Assembly: GCA_006384855.1 (NCBI GenBank)
Contig: VCJN01002233.1
Location: 84,386-148,385 of the forward strand
DNA length: 64,000 bases
Reading direction: 5' to 3'
Source: Tetraselmis striata
Lineage: Eukaryota; Chlorophyta; Chlorodendrophyceae; Chlorodendrales; Chlorodendraceae
Shown here: positions 26,545 to 36,323 of the stretch, piece by piece
How positions within the stretch are numbered: position 1 is the stretch's first letter
Layout of the letters: each line of letters starts with the position of its first letter
Program-made: the position numbers and the translations under genes
The notes under the pieces: model-generated
Database searches by the model: none
Told to the model about the DNA's origin: nothing
The model's input: only the letters and a program-made list of their open reading frames with translations

Positions 26545-29529
26545 ATGGCTCGGCAAGACGCGAACACTGCATTCGCGATGACGTCGTTTTTGTACGGCGG
26601 CAACGCGGCGTATATCGAAGATCTTTATGCGCGCTTCAAGGAAGATCCCGGCTCTCTCGACGAGACCTGGCGTGATTTCTTCTCAAACCTCTCCGATGAA
26701 AAAGCCGATGTGCTGAAAGAGGCGCGCGGCGCGTCCTGGAAGCGCAGCGACTGGCCGGTGACGGCCAATGGCGACCTGGTCAATGCCTTCGACGGCAACT
26801 GGGCGCCGGTCGAAAAGGCGCTCGGCGACAAGATCAAGTCCAAGGCGGAAGTTGCCGGCAAGACGCTGAGCGATGCGGACGTCCAGCAGCAGACGCGCGA
26901 TTCCGTGCGCGCGCTGATGATGATCCGCGCCTATCGCATGCGCGGCCATCTTCACGGCGATCTCGATCCGCTCAATCTCAAGGAGCGTGTCGATCACGAG
27001 GAGCTGCATCCGTCGGCCTACGGGTTCACCGAGGCGGACTGGGACCGCAAGATCTTCATCGACTACATGCTGGGCCTGGAGTTCGCGACCATCCGCGAGA
27101 TGCTGGGCATCCTGAAGCGGACCTATTGCTCCACGCTTGGCGTGGAGTTCATGCATATCTCCAATCCGGCCGAGAAAGCCTGGATCCAGGAGCGCATCGA
27201 GGGGCCGGACAAGGAAATCGAGTTCACGCCCAAGGGCAAGCGCGCGATCCTCAACAAGCTGCTGGAGGCCGAGGGCTTCGAGAAGTTCCTCGATGTCAAA
27301 TACACCGGCACCAAGCGCTTCGGCCTTGACGGCGGCGAGGCGCTGCTGCCCGCGCTCGAGCAGATCATCAAGCGCGGCGGCGCGCTGGGCGTTGAGGAAA
27401 TCGTGCTGGGCATGGCCCACCGCGGCCGCCTCAACGTACTCTCCCAGGTCATGGGCAAGCCGCTGCGGGCGATCTTCCACGAGTTCAAGGGCGGATCCTT
27501 CACGCCCGATGACGTGGAAGGCTCGGGCGACGTCAAGTATCACCTCGGCGCCTCGTCGGACCGCGAGTTCGACGGCAACCGGGTGCATCTGTCGCTGACC
27601 GCCAACCCCTCGCATCTGGAGATCGTCGATCCCGTGGTGCTGGGCAAGGCCCGCGCCAAGCAGGACCAGCTTTCGGCCGTCGACGGGCGATTCATCGAGA
27701 CGACCGAGGTCGACCGCTCCAAGGTGCTGCCGCTGCTGCTGCACGGCGACGCCGCGTTTGCCGGCCAGGGCGTCGTTGCCGAATGCCTTGGCCTGTCGTC
27801 CCTGCGCGGTCACCGCACCGGCGGTTCGATCCATGTGATCATCAACAACCAGATCGGCTTCACCACCAATCCGCGCTTCTCGCGCTCCTCGCCTTACCCT
27901 TCCGACGTGGCGAAGATGATCGAGGCGCCGATCTTCCACTGCAATGCCGACGATCCGGAAGCGGTCGTCTATGCGGCAAAGGTCGCGACGGAGTTCCGTC
28001 AGCTCTTCGGCAAGCCGGTGGTGATCGACATGATCTGCTACCGCCGGTTCGGGCATAATGAGTCCGATGAACCGGCGTTCACCCAGCCGATCATGTATCG
28101 CAAGATCCGCAAGCATCCGACGACGCTGCAGATCTATGCGGAAAAACTGATCGCGGAAGGCGTCCTCACCTCCGAGGAGCTGGAAAAGATGCGCGGCGAC
28201 ATCCGCGCGCGTCTGGATGCCGAGTTCGAGGCCGGACAGGCCTACAAGCCGAACAAGGCCGACTGGCTGGACGGCAAGTGGGCCGGCATGAAGCAGGCCA
28301 AGGATCTGGAAGATCCCCGTCGCGGACAGACCAGCGTCTCCAACGAAGATATCGACCGCATCGGCAAGGCGCTCACCAGCGTCCCCGAGGGCTTCAACGT
28401 GCACCGCACGATCCGCCGCTTCCTCGACAACCGCAAGAAGATGTTCGAGACCGGCCAGGGCGTGGACTGGGCAACCGCAGAGGCGCTGGCTTTCGGCTCG
28501 CTTCTGCTCGACGGCCATCCGGTGCGCCTGTCGGGACAGGACTGCGAGCGCGGCACCTTCTCGCAGCGTCACTCCGTCCTCTACGACCAGGAAGACGAGA
28601 GCCGTTTCATCCCGCTCAATCACCTGAGCGAGACCCAGTCGCGCTACGAGGTCATCAACTCGATGCTCTCGGAAGAGGCCGTGCTCGGCTTCGAATACGG
28701 CTACACCTTGAGCGAGCCGAACGCGCTGACCCTTTGGGAAGGCCAGTTCGGCGATTTCGCCAATGGCGCGCAGGTGGTCTTCGACCAGTTCCTGTCGTCG
28801 GGCGAACGCAAGTGGCTGCGCATGTCCGGTCTCGTGTGTCTGCTGCCGCACGGCTACGAGGGCCAGGGTCCGGAGCATTCCTCCGCCCGCCTCGAGCGGT
28901 TCCTGCAGATGTGCGCGGAAGACAACATGCAGGTCGCGAACTGCACGACGCCGGCCAACTACTTCCACATCCTGCGTCGCCAGATGAAGCGCGACTTCCG
29001 CAAGCCGCTGATCCTGATGACGCCGAAGTCGCTTCTGCGTCACAAGCGTGCGGTGAGCCGGCTGGACGAGTTCACCAACGGCTCGACGTTCCACCGCCTG
29101 CTGTGGGACGACGCGCAGATGGATCCAGACGCCGGCATCAAGCTGGTCGCGGACGAGAAGATCCGTCGCGTCGTCCTGTGCTCGGGCAAGGTCTATTTCG
29201 ACCTGTTCGAGGAGCGCGAGAAGCGCGGCATCGACGACGTCTATCTCCTGCGCGTCGAGCAGCTCTATCCGTTCCCGACGAAGGCTCTGGTCACCGAGCT
29301 CGCCCGGTTCAAGGACGCCGACATCGTCTGGTGCCAGGAAGAGCCCAAGAACATGGGGTCCTGGTTCTTCATCCAGTCCTATGTCGAGTGGGTCCTGACC
29401 CAGATCGAGGCAAAGCACACCCGGCCGCGTTATGTCGGACGCGCCGCCTCCGCGGCGACCGCCACCGGCCTGATGTCCAAGCATCTGGCCCAGTTGCAGG
29501 CCTTCCTCGACGAGGCGTTTGCAGATTGA
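26545..29529 (+). CDS. sucA: 2-oxoglutarate dehydrogenase E1 component
   Basis: The 994-residue thiamine-diphosphate enzyme starts MARQDANTAFAMTSFLYGGN, the usual N-terminus that contacts E2. It contains GMAHRGRLNVLSQVMGK, the ThDP-binding region around VVIDMICYRRFGHNESDEPAFTQP, and C-terminal KSLLRHKRAVS. It decarboxylates 2-oxoglutarate and succinylates the lipoyl arm of SucB. A GTG at 26542 precedes the ATG directly; I prefer ATG 26545. Length is normal. The upstream 218-bp gap may hold its own promoter. Confidence 0.96.
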   Translation: MARQDANTAFAMTSFLYGGNAAYIEDLYARFKEDPGSLDETWRDFFSNLSDEKADVLKEARGASWKRSDWPVTANGDLVNAFDGNWAPVEKALGDKIKSKAEVAGKTLSDADVQQQTRDSVRALMMIRAYRMRGHLHGDLDPLNLKERVDHEELHPSAYGFTEADWDRKIFIDYMLGLEFATIREMLGILKRTYCSTLGVEFMHISNPAEKAWIQERIEGPDKEIEFTPKGKRAILNKLLEAEGFEKFLDVKYTGTKRFGLDGGEALLPALEQIIKRGGALGVEEIVLGMAHRGRLNVLSQVMGKPLRAIFHEFKGGSFTPDDVEGSGDVKYHLGASSDREFDGNRVHLSLTANPSHLEIVDPVVLGKARAKQDQLSAVDGRFIETTEVDRSKVLPLLLHGDAAFAGQGVVAECLGLSSLRGHRTGGSIHVIINNQIGFTTNPRFSRSSPYPSDVAKMIEAPIFHCNADDPEAVVYAAKVATEFRQLFGKPVVIDMICYRRFGHNESDEPAFTQPIMYRKIRKHPTTLQIYAEKLIAEGVLTSEELEKMRGDIRARLDAEFEAGQAYKPNKADWLDGKWAGMKQAKDLEDPRRGQTSVSNEDIDRIGKALTSVPEGFNVHRTIRRFLDNRKKMFETGQGVDWATAEALAFGSLLLDGHPVRLSGQDCERGTFSQRHSVLYDQEDESRFIPLNHLSETQSRYEVINSMLSEEAVLGFEYGYTLSEPNALTLWEGQFGDFANGAQVVFDQFLSSGERKWLRMSGLVCLLPHGYEGQGPEHSSARLERFLQMCAEDNMQVANCTTPANYFHILRRQMKRDFRKPLILMTPKSLLRHKRAVSRLDEFTNGSTFHRLLWDDAQMDPDAGIKLVADEKIRRVVLCSGKVYFDLFEEREKRGIDDVYLLRVEQLYPFPTKALVTELARFKDADIVWCQEEPKNMGSWFFIQSYVEWVLTQIEAKHTRPRYVGRAASAATATGLMSKHLAQLQAFLDEAFAD

Positions 29530-29703
29530 CCTTGAGGTCCCGGCCGCCGGCAACCCGTGGCCGGGACCCCTTGCAGCATTTCGTGACCTTCCGCCCCGCC
29601 ATGCGTCGCGGGCGGCAAGGCCAGGGGGCGGATGGCGCCCCGACGTTTCGCACGCGGAGCGATGCAGTCTCCGCGCTGCCAGTGGATGAAAGAGACTGAG
29701 ATC

Positions 29704-31117
29704 ATGGCGACCGAAATCCGAGTGCCCACCCTTGGCGAGTCCGTTACCGAGGCCACCATCGCGCAGTGGTACAAGAAGCCCGGCGACGCGGTGACCGCCG
29801 ACGAGCCGATCGTGGAACTGGAAACCGACAAGGTGACCGTCGAGGTCCCGGCCCCCGCCTCGGGGACGCTGGGCGACCTTCTCGTCAAGGAGGGCGACAC
29901 CGTCGAGGTCGGAACGCTTCTTGGACAGATCGAGGAAGGCGCGGGAGCTGCCGCCAAGCCGGCTGCGGCCAAGTCCGAGGCCAAGGCCGAGGCGAAGTCC
30001 GAAGAGCCGAAGCAGGCCGACAAGGCCGCCCAGGAGACCGTCGACGTGGTCGTTCCGGCCGCCGGCGAAAGCGTGACCGAGGCCGATGTCGGCGAATGGT
30101 TCGTCAAGGTCGGCGACAGCGTGAAGGCCGACGACATCCTGGTTGAACTGGAGACGGACAAGGCCGCGCAGGAGATCCCGGCGCCGGTCGCAGGCACCGT
30201 CGTCGAGATCGCGGCTGCCACCGGCGACACCGTGACGCCGAAGCAGCTTCTGTTGAAGATCGCGCCCGGCGGCGGTGCGGCTGCGACCGCGCCTGCGGCC
30301 AAGGCCGCGGCAACGCCGGCGCCGGCCAAGACCTCCGGCACCGACATGCCGCCGGCACCGTCCGCGTCCAAGATGATGCAGGAAAAGGGCGTCTCCGCCG
30401 ACCAGGTGTCGGGCAGCGGCAAGCGCGGCCAGGTGCTCAAGGGCGACGTGATCGCCGCGGTCGCCTCGGGCATGACCGCCCAGTCGGCAGAGCAGGCCTC
30501 CGCGCCGGCTCCGGCACGCGCCGCGCCGCCGGCCGAGGACGAGCCGCGCGAGGAGCGCGTGCGCATGACCAAGCTGCGCCAGACCATCGCGCGCCGCCTG
30601 AAGGATGCCCAGAACACGGCCGCCATGCTGACCACCTACAACGAGGTGGACATGGGCCCGGTGATGGAGCTGCGCAAGCAGTACAAGGACCTCTTCGAGA
30701 AGAAGCACGGCGTGAAGCTCGGGTTCATGGGCTTCTTCACCAAGGCCGTCTGCCACGCGCTGAAGGAAGTTCCGGCGGTCAACGCCGAGACCGGACGGCA
30801 CCGACGTGATCTACAAAAACTTCTGCCACATCGGCGTCGCCGTCGGCACCGACCGCGGTCTGGTGGTCCCGGTCGTGCGCGACGCGGACCAGATGTCGAT
30901 CGCCGAGATCGAGAAGACCATCGCCGGCCTCGGGCGCAAGGCGCGGGACGGCCAGCTCTCGATGGCCGACATGCAGGGCGGCACCTTCACCATCTCCAAC
31001 GGCGGTGTCTACGGCTCGCTGATGTCCACCCCGATCCTCAATGCCCCCCAGTCCGGCATTTTGGGCATGCACAAGATCCAGGAGCGCCCGATGGTGGTGA
31101 ACGGCGAGATCGTCGCG

Positions 31118-31149
<32 letters not shown>

Positions 31150-31243
31150 TCACCGCATCGTCGACGGCAAGGAGGCGGTGACCTTCCTGGTGCGCGTCAA
31201 GGAAAGCCTTGAGGACATCCAGCGTCTGGTGCTGGACCTCTAA
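29704..31243 (+). CDS. sucB: Dihydrolipoamide succinyltransferase, 2-oxoglutarate dehydrogenase E2 (single-base frameshift)
   Basis: From ATG 29704 there are two lipoyl domains, each with a lipoylation lysine: [18 protein letters not shown] (about 36-53) and [18 protein letters not shown] (about 146-163). Ala/Pro-rich linkers follow, then an E1/E3-binding domain near 228-262 and the catalytic domain. At about 30788-30794 the frame shifts; the catalytic domain resumes as [20 protein letters not shown] and includes the active-site [13 protein letters not shown]. One surplus base near CCGG explains the break. Most E2o proteins have a single lipoyl domain, so the double one is notable. Sequence error is the likeliest cause of the frameshift. 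Confidence 0.92.
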
Positions 31244-31277
31244 GGAACCTCAAGCCGGCGCGGAGGGGGCAGAACGC

Positions 31278-31892
31278 ATGGGAACGGAGTTTCTCATAGC
31301 CGCGCTGATCGTGGTGATGATCCCGGGGACCGGGGTCATCTACACGGTTGCGACCGGACTTGCGCGCGGGCGCGCGGGCGCCCTGGCCGCGGCCTTCGGC
31401 TGTACGCTGGGGATCGTTCCGGCGATCCTCGCGTCGGTCGCCGGGCTGGCCGCGCTGCTTCATGCGAGCGCTCTCGTGTTCCAGGCGTTGAAATACGCCG
31501 GCGTCGCCTATCTGCTCTGTCTGGCGTGGCAGACCCTGCGCGATACGGGGCCGCTGTTGCTGCGCGGGGCGGGTGACGTGCCGCCGGGCTGGGTCCGGAT
31601 CGCCCGCACCGGATTTTTGATCAACATCCTGAACCCGAAGCTCTCGGTCTTCTTTCTGGCGTTTCTTCCCCAGTTCATCACGCCGGGAGCGGGGTCTGCG
31701 AGTCGACAGATGGTCGAGATGGGGGCCGCGTTCATGGCGATTACCTTCGCGGTCTTTTGCATTTATGGGCTGTCCGCGTCCGCGGTTGGCGCAAGGGTTT
31801 TGCGCAGTGCGCGGGCGATGGACTGGATCCGGCGCACGGTTGCCGTCGCATTTGCCGGTTTCGGCCTGCGTTTGGCCCTTTCGGAGCGTTAG
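31278..31892 (+). CDS. LysE-family amino-acid exporter
   Basis: The 204-residue protein has six predicted hydrophobic segments and the LysE/RhtB start [21 protein letters not shown], then [20 protein letters not shown] and [22 protein letters not shown], the NPK motif shared by the family. It should export an amino acid or derivative across the cytoplasmic membrane. It sits between sucB (34 bases) and lpd in the same direction, an unexpected passenger in the oxoglutarate dehydrogenase operon. Another LysE member is at 55230. Confidence 0.88.
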   Translation: MGTEFLIAALIVVMIPGTGVIYTVATGLARGRAGALAAAFGCTLGIVPAILASVAGLAALLHASALVFQALKYAGVAYLLCLAWQTLRDTGPLLLRGAGDVPPGWVRIARTGFLINILNPKLSVFFLAFLPQFITPGAGSASRQMVEMGAAFMAITFAVFCIYGLSASAVGARVLRSARAMDWIRRTVAVAFAGFGLRLALSER

Positions 31893-32058
31893 GGCCGGCG
31901 CCGGAATGGACACGACGGAAAGCGGATCGCCGCCCCCGCGGCAGCCGCTTTCCTCACGCAGGGGCGGTCGCGGCGTGCAATGGCCCGATCGCGAAACACG
32001 ATTTCCAGAAGGCCGGCCGCTAGACGCCGGTGTGCTGCGAACAAAGAGGCGATTTGCA

Positions 32059-33468
32059 ATGGCAGACTATGATCTTCTCGTCATCGGAACCGGTCCTGGC
32101 GGCTACGTATGCGCCATCAAGGCGGCCCAGCTTGGCCTGAAGGTCGGCGTGGTCGAAAAGCGCGCCACCCATGGCGGCACCTGCCTCAACATCGGCTGCA
32201 TCCCGTCCAAGGCGCTGCTCCACACCTCCGAACTCTTCGAGGAGGCCGGCCACAGCTTCGAGAACTTCGGCATCAAGGTCGGCAAGCCCAAGCTCGACCT
32301 CAAGGCGATGATGGCGCACAAGCAAAAGACCATCGACGGCAACGTTGGCGGCATCGACTACCTGTTCAAGAAGAACAAGATCACCGCCCATCACGGCATG
32401 GGGCGCATTCTCTCAGCCGGCCGCGTCGAGGTGAAGGCGGAGGATGGATCGACCACGATCCTCGAGGCCAAGTCGATCGTGATCGCGACCGGATCGGATG
32501 TCGCCCCGCTGCCGGGCGTCGAGATCGACGAAAAGCAGATCGTCTCCTCCACCGGCGCGCTGGAACTCGACAAGGTTCCGAACAAGCTTCTCGTCATCGG
32601 TGCCGGCGTCATCGGCCTTGAGCTTGGCTCGGTCTGGCGCCGCCTCGGATCCGAGGTGGTCGTGGTCGAATTCATGGACAAGATCCTCGGCCCGATGGAC
32701 GCGGACGTTTCGAAGAATTTCCAGCGCATCCTGAAGAAGCAGGGCATGACCTTCCATCTGTCCTCCAAGGTCACCGCCGTGGAGAAGAAGGGCAAGCAGC
32801 TTGCCGTGACCGTCGAGCCGGCAGCCGGCGGCGAAGCAGCGGCCGAGACGCTGGAAGCCGACGTCGTGCTGGTCGCGATCGGCCGTCGTCCGGTCACCTC
32901 GGGCCTCGGGCTCGACGAGGTCGGCGTTGCACTGGACGAGCGCGGCCGCGTCAAGACCGATGCCCACTACCAGACCAATGTTCCGGGCATTTACGCCATC
33001 GGCGACGTGATCGCCGGGCCGATGCTCGCGCATAAGGCCGAGGACGAGGGCGTGGCACTGGCGGAAATCCTGGCCGGCCAGGCCGGTCACGTGAACTACG
33101 GCGTGATCCCGGGCGTGGTCTACACCAGCCCCGAGGTCGCCGATGTCGGCAAGACGGAAGAGCAGCTGAAGGCGGAAGGCGTCGACTACAAGGTCGGCAA
33201 GTTCGCCTTCATGGCCAATGGCCGCGCCAAGGCGATGAACCACACAGAAGGCTTCGTGAAGGTTCTCGCCGACAAGGAAACCGACAAGGTGCTCGGCGTT
33301 CATATCATCGGGCATGGCGCCGGCGAGATGATCCACGAGGCGGCGGTGCTGATGGAATTTGGCGGCTCCTCGGAGGATCTGGCGCGCACCTGCCATGCGC
33401 ATCCGACCATGAGCGAAGCCGTGAAGGAAGCCGCCATGGCCGCCTTCGCCAAGCCGATCCACGCCTGA
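32059..33468 (+). CDS. lpdA: Dihydrolipoyl dehydrogenase (E3)
   Basis: The 469-residue flavoprotein has FAD-binding [17 protein letters not shown], the redox disulfide Cys42/Cys47 in [16 protein letters not shown]-binding [15 protein letters not shown] and the C-terminal interface His of [14 protein letters not shown]. It reoxidises the dihydrolipoyl arms of 2-oxoglutarate dehydrogenase and related complexes. ATG 32059 is the family start; the frame is open far upstream without conserved sequence. A strong hairpin follows. Confidence 0.97.
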   Translation: MADYDLLVIGTGPGGYVCAIKAAQLGLKVGVVEKRATHGGTCLNIGCIPSKALLHTSELFEEAGHSFENFGIKVGKPKLDLKAMMAHKQKTIDGNVGGIDYLFKKNKITAHHGMGRILSAGRVEVKAEDGSTTILEAKSIVIATGSDVAPLPGVEIDEKQIVSSTGALELDKVPNKLLVIGAGVIGLELGSVWRRLGSEVVVVEFMDKILGPMDADVSKNFQRILKKQGMTFHLSSKVTAVEKKGKQLAVTVEPAAGGEAAAETLEADVVLVAIGRRPVTSGLGLDEVGVALDERGRVKTDAHYQTNVPGIYAIGDVIAGPMLAHKAEDEGVALAEILAGQAGHVNYGVIPGVVYTSPEVADVGKTEEQLKAEGVDYKVGKFAFMANGRAKAMNHTEGFVKVLADKETDKVLGVHIIGHGAGEMIHEAAVLMEFGGSSEDLARTCHAHPTMSEAVKEAAMAAFAKPIHA

Positions 33469-33524
33469 TCCAGCCGATCGCGCAACCGTCCGGCCGCGGC
33501 CGGCGGTTATCACTGGCTAATGAA

Positions 33525-33560
33525 AACGCCCGCCCTTCGCGAGAAGGGCGGGCGTTGTCG
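33525..33560. terminator. Bidirectional terminator between lpd and a convergent small gene
   Basis: AACGCCCGCCCTT and AAGGGCGGGCGTT form a 13-bp stem around CGCGAG. On the minus strand it is followed by TTTTCATT, giving a good terminator for the gene at 33589-33828. On the plus strand the T run is poor, but the very stable stem lies 57 bases after the lpd stop. Confidence 0.8.
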
Positions 33561-33588
33561 TGTCGGGTCCGTGCGGTGAGACGCGCGG

Positions 33589-33828
33589 TCAATCCGCCGC
33601 TTTCTCGTCCTCAAGCAGGGGCGCTGCCTTTGCCTCGGCTTCGCCGGCTTTCACCAGGTCGTCACTGAGGTCGTTGGTGGCGATGGCATCCGTCTGCGGC
33701 ATCTCCACGCTCGCGACAGGCGACATCTTGGACTGTGCGCTCTTCATCCAGTTGCACTCCGCGATGGCGGGCGCAGTGGTGAAGGCGATCAGGGCGGCAG
33801 CACTCGTCAATCCGGTCAGAATACGCAT
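33589..33828 (-). CDS. Small secreted hypothetical protein
   Basis: This 79-residue protein has a clear Sec signal peptide (MRILTGLTSAAALIAFTTAPAIA with cleavage before Glu-Cys) and an acidic mature part of about 55 residues with one cysteine. I recognise no domain. GAGGAGA precedes ATG 33828, which I prefer over an upstream start at 33876. The palindrome at 33919-33935, about 90 bases upstream, resembles the one before sdhC. A terminator follows the stop. Confidence 0.75.
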   Translation of the reverse strand: MRILTGLTSAAALIAFTTAPAIAECNWMKSAQSKMSPVASVEMPQTDAIATNDLSDDLVKAGEAEAKAAPLLEDEKAAD

Positions 33829-33918
33829 GGTGGTCTCCTCCGTTGGCGAGACGCGGCGGACGGCCGCGCACATCACGCGCCGTCCCCCAATGGCGGATTT
33901 GCCGGTCCGGCGGATGAC

Positions 33919-33935
33919 GCAACGTAAACGTTAGC
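33919..33935. promoter_or_regulatory. ACGTTTACGT-containing dyad upstream of the small secreted gene
   Basis: Read on the minus strand, GCTAACGTTTACGTTGC shares its first 14 bases exactly with the palindrome upstream of sdhC (13181-13194). It lies about 90 bases before the start of the 79-residue secreted protein. Common control with sdh is possible. Confidence 0.42.
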
Positions 33936-33984
33936 GCGGGTTTGCCGGCGAGACCAGTCATGCGCCGTTGAAGGCCAGCGGAGG

Positions 33985-34419
33985 TTATTCGCGCGAAAGA
34001 ATGGCCGCGTGAAAGGAATCGGGTTCTCTCGGGTCATGCGGATCGATGGTAACCAGGGCCTCGATTCGGTTGCCCATGGAAATCACCTGGATCTCACGTG
34101 CCCCGAAAAACCCCGGAAACCGAGCGAAAAGCCGCCCGTTGGACGTGCGATACACTTCCGTCCACCCCCATTTGCAATCACGCGGGGAGCATTTTGTGAA
34201 GGCGCGCATTCGGGCGACCACGCGACCGCCTTCGCAATGGCTTTCGATCTCGATGCGGCGGATCTGTTGCGTTCTGGCGGAAGGATTGACCCAGTGGCCG
34301 GTCTCGGGAATGCGGCACGGATCCTGCGCCCGGGCACGCTCGGGAAGCATGCCTGCGCAGAACGCGAGCGCGAGGAACACCGCAGATGAAGCGCCGAAAA
34401 ATGCACCGCCGACCGTCAT
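33985..34419 (-). CDS. Secreted hypothetical protein
   Basis: This 144-residue protein begins with a Sec signal (FFGASSAVFLALAFCAGML, likely cleavage after RARAQ). The mature part contains four cysteines, including CRIPETGHWVNP and FTKCSPRDCKWGWTEVY, and is mostly beta-like and basic. I do not recognise the family, although such periplasmic proteins with a GHWVNP-like motif occur in related bacteria as far as I recall. It lies 67 bases downstream of xerC on the same strand. Confidence 0.68.
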   Translation of the reverse strand: MTVGGAFFGASSAVFLALAFCAGMLPERARAQDPCRIPETGHWVNPSARTQQIRRIEIESHCEGGRVVARMRAFTKCSPRDCKWGWTEVYRTSNGRLFARFPGFFGAREIQVISMGNRIEALVTIDPHDPREPDSFHAAILSRE

Positions 34420-34486
34420 GAGCGGAGTCTGATCGTTTCGCGTGTCGACTGCAAGCGGAACCGTGTGCCGGCGCAGATCTTACCCG

Positions 34487-35455
34487 TCATCCGCGTGGCG
34501 GTCTGTCGCGCCCGCGCGGATGGGCCTTGTCGTAGCTTTCAAGCAGGCGGGCGGTATCCACCTGCGTGTAGATCTGGGTGCTCGACAGGCTGGCGTGGCC
34601 GAGAAGCTCCTGGATCGTGCGCAGGTCGCCGCCGCCGGCGAGCAGATGGGTTGCAAAGGAATGGCGCAGCGCATGCGGTGTGGCGCTGTCGGGAAGACCG
34701 AGTGCGCTGCGCATGCGCGCCATCGCATATTGCACGACCCGCGGGCTCAGCGGCCCGCCGCGCGCGCCGAGAAACAGCGGTCCGTCGGCTTCCGGGACAT
34801 AGGGGCAGGCGGCCAGATAGGCCTCGACGGCCTCGCTCACCACCGGCAGCAGCGGCACGATGCGTTCGCGTCCGCCCTTGCCGCGGATCAGGAGCGTTTG
34901 CGCGCCCTTGCGCGGGGCGGTGCGCCCCGTAAGCGACAGCGCTTCCGACAGGCGCAAGCCGCAGCCGTAGAGCAGGGTAAGCACGGCGGCATTTCGGGCC
35001 GCAATCCAGGGCTCCTCGTCCAAGCCGCTGTCGGCGTCGACCAGGGTCATGGCATCGCCGGCGGAGACGGGCTTGGGCAGGGACCGCGGCTGGCGCGGGG
35101 CCCGCACGGCGCCAGCGGCCGTGGCGTTGATCTCGCCGCGCCGTTCCAGGAATCCGAGGAAAGAGCGCAGCCCCGAAAGCCCGCGCGCCAGAGACCGGCT
35201 TTCAGCGCCCAAGCGCCGCCGCTCGGCCAGGAATCCGCGAAAGTCGAGAGGCTTCAGATCCGACAGGTCGGAAATGGCAGGCGGTGCGCCCAGATGATTG
35301 GTGAGAAAACGCAGGAACTGCCGCACATCGCGCTCATAGGCGATGAGGGTCTTGTCGGCCAGCCGCCGTTCGGAGCCCAGATGGTCGAGCCAGTCGTCCA
35401 TCGCCGCGTTCACGTCGGGCCGGGCGGATACGAGGAGCGAATCGCCGTCGGTCAT
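34487..35455 (-). CDS. xerC: Tyrosine recombinase XerC
   Basis: The 322-residue tyrosine recombinase has all catalytic residues: Arg168 (CGLRLSEAL), Lys193 (RGKGGRER), His261 and Arg264 (HALRHSFATHLL), His287 (LGHASLSST) and Tyr296 (TQIYTQVD). The N-terminal core-binding domain is complete. XerC with XerD resolves chromosome dimers at dif during division. ATG 35455 is chosen over an upstream open stretch to 35656 that has no similarity. Chromosomal context next to priA and the ATP synthase is typical of rhizobia and argues against a phage integrase. Confidence 0.93.
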   Translation of the reverse strand: MTDGDSLLVSARPDVNAAMDDWLDHLGSERRLADKTLIAYERDVRQFLRFLTNHLGAPPAISDLSDLKPLDFRGFLAERRRLGAESRSLARGLSGLRSFLGFLERRGEINATAAGAVRAPRQPRSLPKPVSAGDAMTLVDADSGLDEEPWIAARNAAVLTLLYGCGLRLSEALSLTGRTAPRKGAQTLLIRGKGGRERIVPLLPVVSEAVEAYLAACPYVPEADGPLFLGARGGPLSPRVVQYAMARMRSALGLPDSATPHALRHSFATHLLAGGGDLRTIQELLGHASLSSTQIYTQVDTARLLESYDKAHPRGRDRPPRG

Positions 35456-35520
35456 GACGCGAGGATAGCATGGCGGGCGGGCGGAGACGGTCTGTCCGCC
35501 CGCCGCCCCGAAACGGTTTT

Positions 35521-36174
35521 TTACAGAATGCTCTGGCCGGTCTTCGCCCAGTCGGCGAGGAATTGCTCCAGGCCCTTGTCGGTCAGCGGGTGCTTGACCA
35601 GGCCCTTGAGCACGGCCGGCGGGACGGTTGCGACATCTGCACCGACCAGCGCGCATTCCCTGACGTGATTGGCGGTGCGGATCGAGGCGGCGAGGATTTC
35701 CGTCTCGAAACCGTAGTTGTCATAGATGATGCGCATCTCGCGGATCAGGTCCATGCCGTCGATGTTGATATCGTCGAGACGGCCGATGAAGGGCGAGATG
35801 AAGGTCGCGCCGGCCTTGGCGGCGAGCAGGGCCTGGTTGGCCGAAAAGCACAGCGTGACATTGACCATATGGCCTTCGCCGGTGAGCGTGCGGCAGGCCT
35901 TCAGGCCGTCGAGCGTCAGCGGCAGCTTGATGGCGGTGTTGTCGGCGATCCCGGCAAGCGCCCGGCCTTCCGCGATCATCGCGTCCGCCTCGGTTGCCGT
36001 CACCTCGGCGGAGACGGGGCCCTCGACAAGGTCGCAGATCTCGGTGATGACATCCTTCATCGGCCGGCCGGACTTGAGGATGAGCGACGGATTGGTGGTG
36101 ACGCCATCGAGCAGCCCGGTGGCCGCAAGCTCCTTGATCTCTCCGGTATCGGCGGTATCGACGAAAAACTTCAT
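35521..36174 (-). CDS. Fructose-6-phosphate aldolase / TalC-type transaldolase
   Basis: The 217-residue protein belongs to the small transaldolase family. It starts [20 protein letters not shown], has GVTTNPSLI, and Lys83 in [13 protein letters not shown] is the expected Schiff-base lysine, followed by [16 protein letters not shown]. Proteins of this length are either fructose-6-phosphate aldolases or genuine transaldolases; which activity this one has depends on active-site Gln/Phe choices that I do not assign. It is divergent from priA. Confidence 0.88.
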   Translation of the reverse strand: MKFFVDTADTGEIKELAATGLLDGVTTNPSLILKSGRPMKDVITEICDLVEGPVSAEVTATEADAMIAEGRALAGIADNTAIKLPLTLDGLKACRTLTGEGHMVNVTLCFSANQALLAAKAGATFISPFIGRLDDINIDGMDLIREMRIIYDNYGFETEILAASIRTANHVRECALVGADVATVPPAVLKGLVKHPLTDKGLEQFLADWAKTGQSIL

Positions 36175-36323
36175 GGCGGCGCGTGCTCCTGACGTGTTCG
36201 GACGCGGGTCCGGAATTGATGCGATCGTGCGTTTCCATACCCTAGGATAGCCTGCAACGACAGCCCCGATTCGCCCGCGCGGCCGCACCCGCGCGGCGCC
36301 GCCTCAGCAGCCTGCAAGGATCC

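Noticed and set aside
30785-30800. Programmed ribosomal frameshifting in sucB
   Set aside because: No slippery heptamer or downstream pseudoknot is visible, and three other genes have similar breaks, which points to sequence error.
26683-30801. 1372-codon open frame on the minus strand
   Set aside because: It is antisense to sucA and sucB; the length follows from high GC content and codon bias in the true genes. No domain is recognisable.
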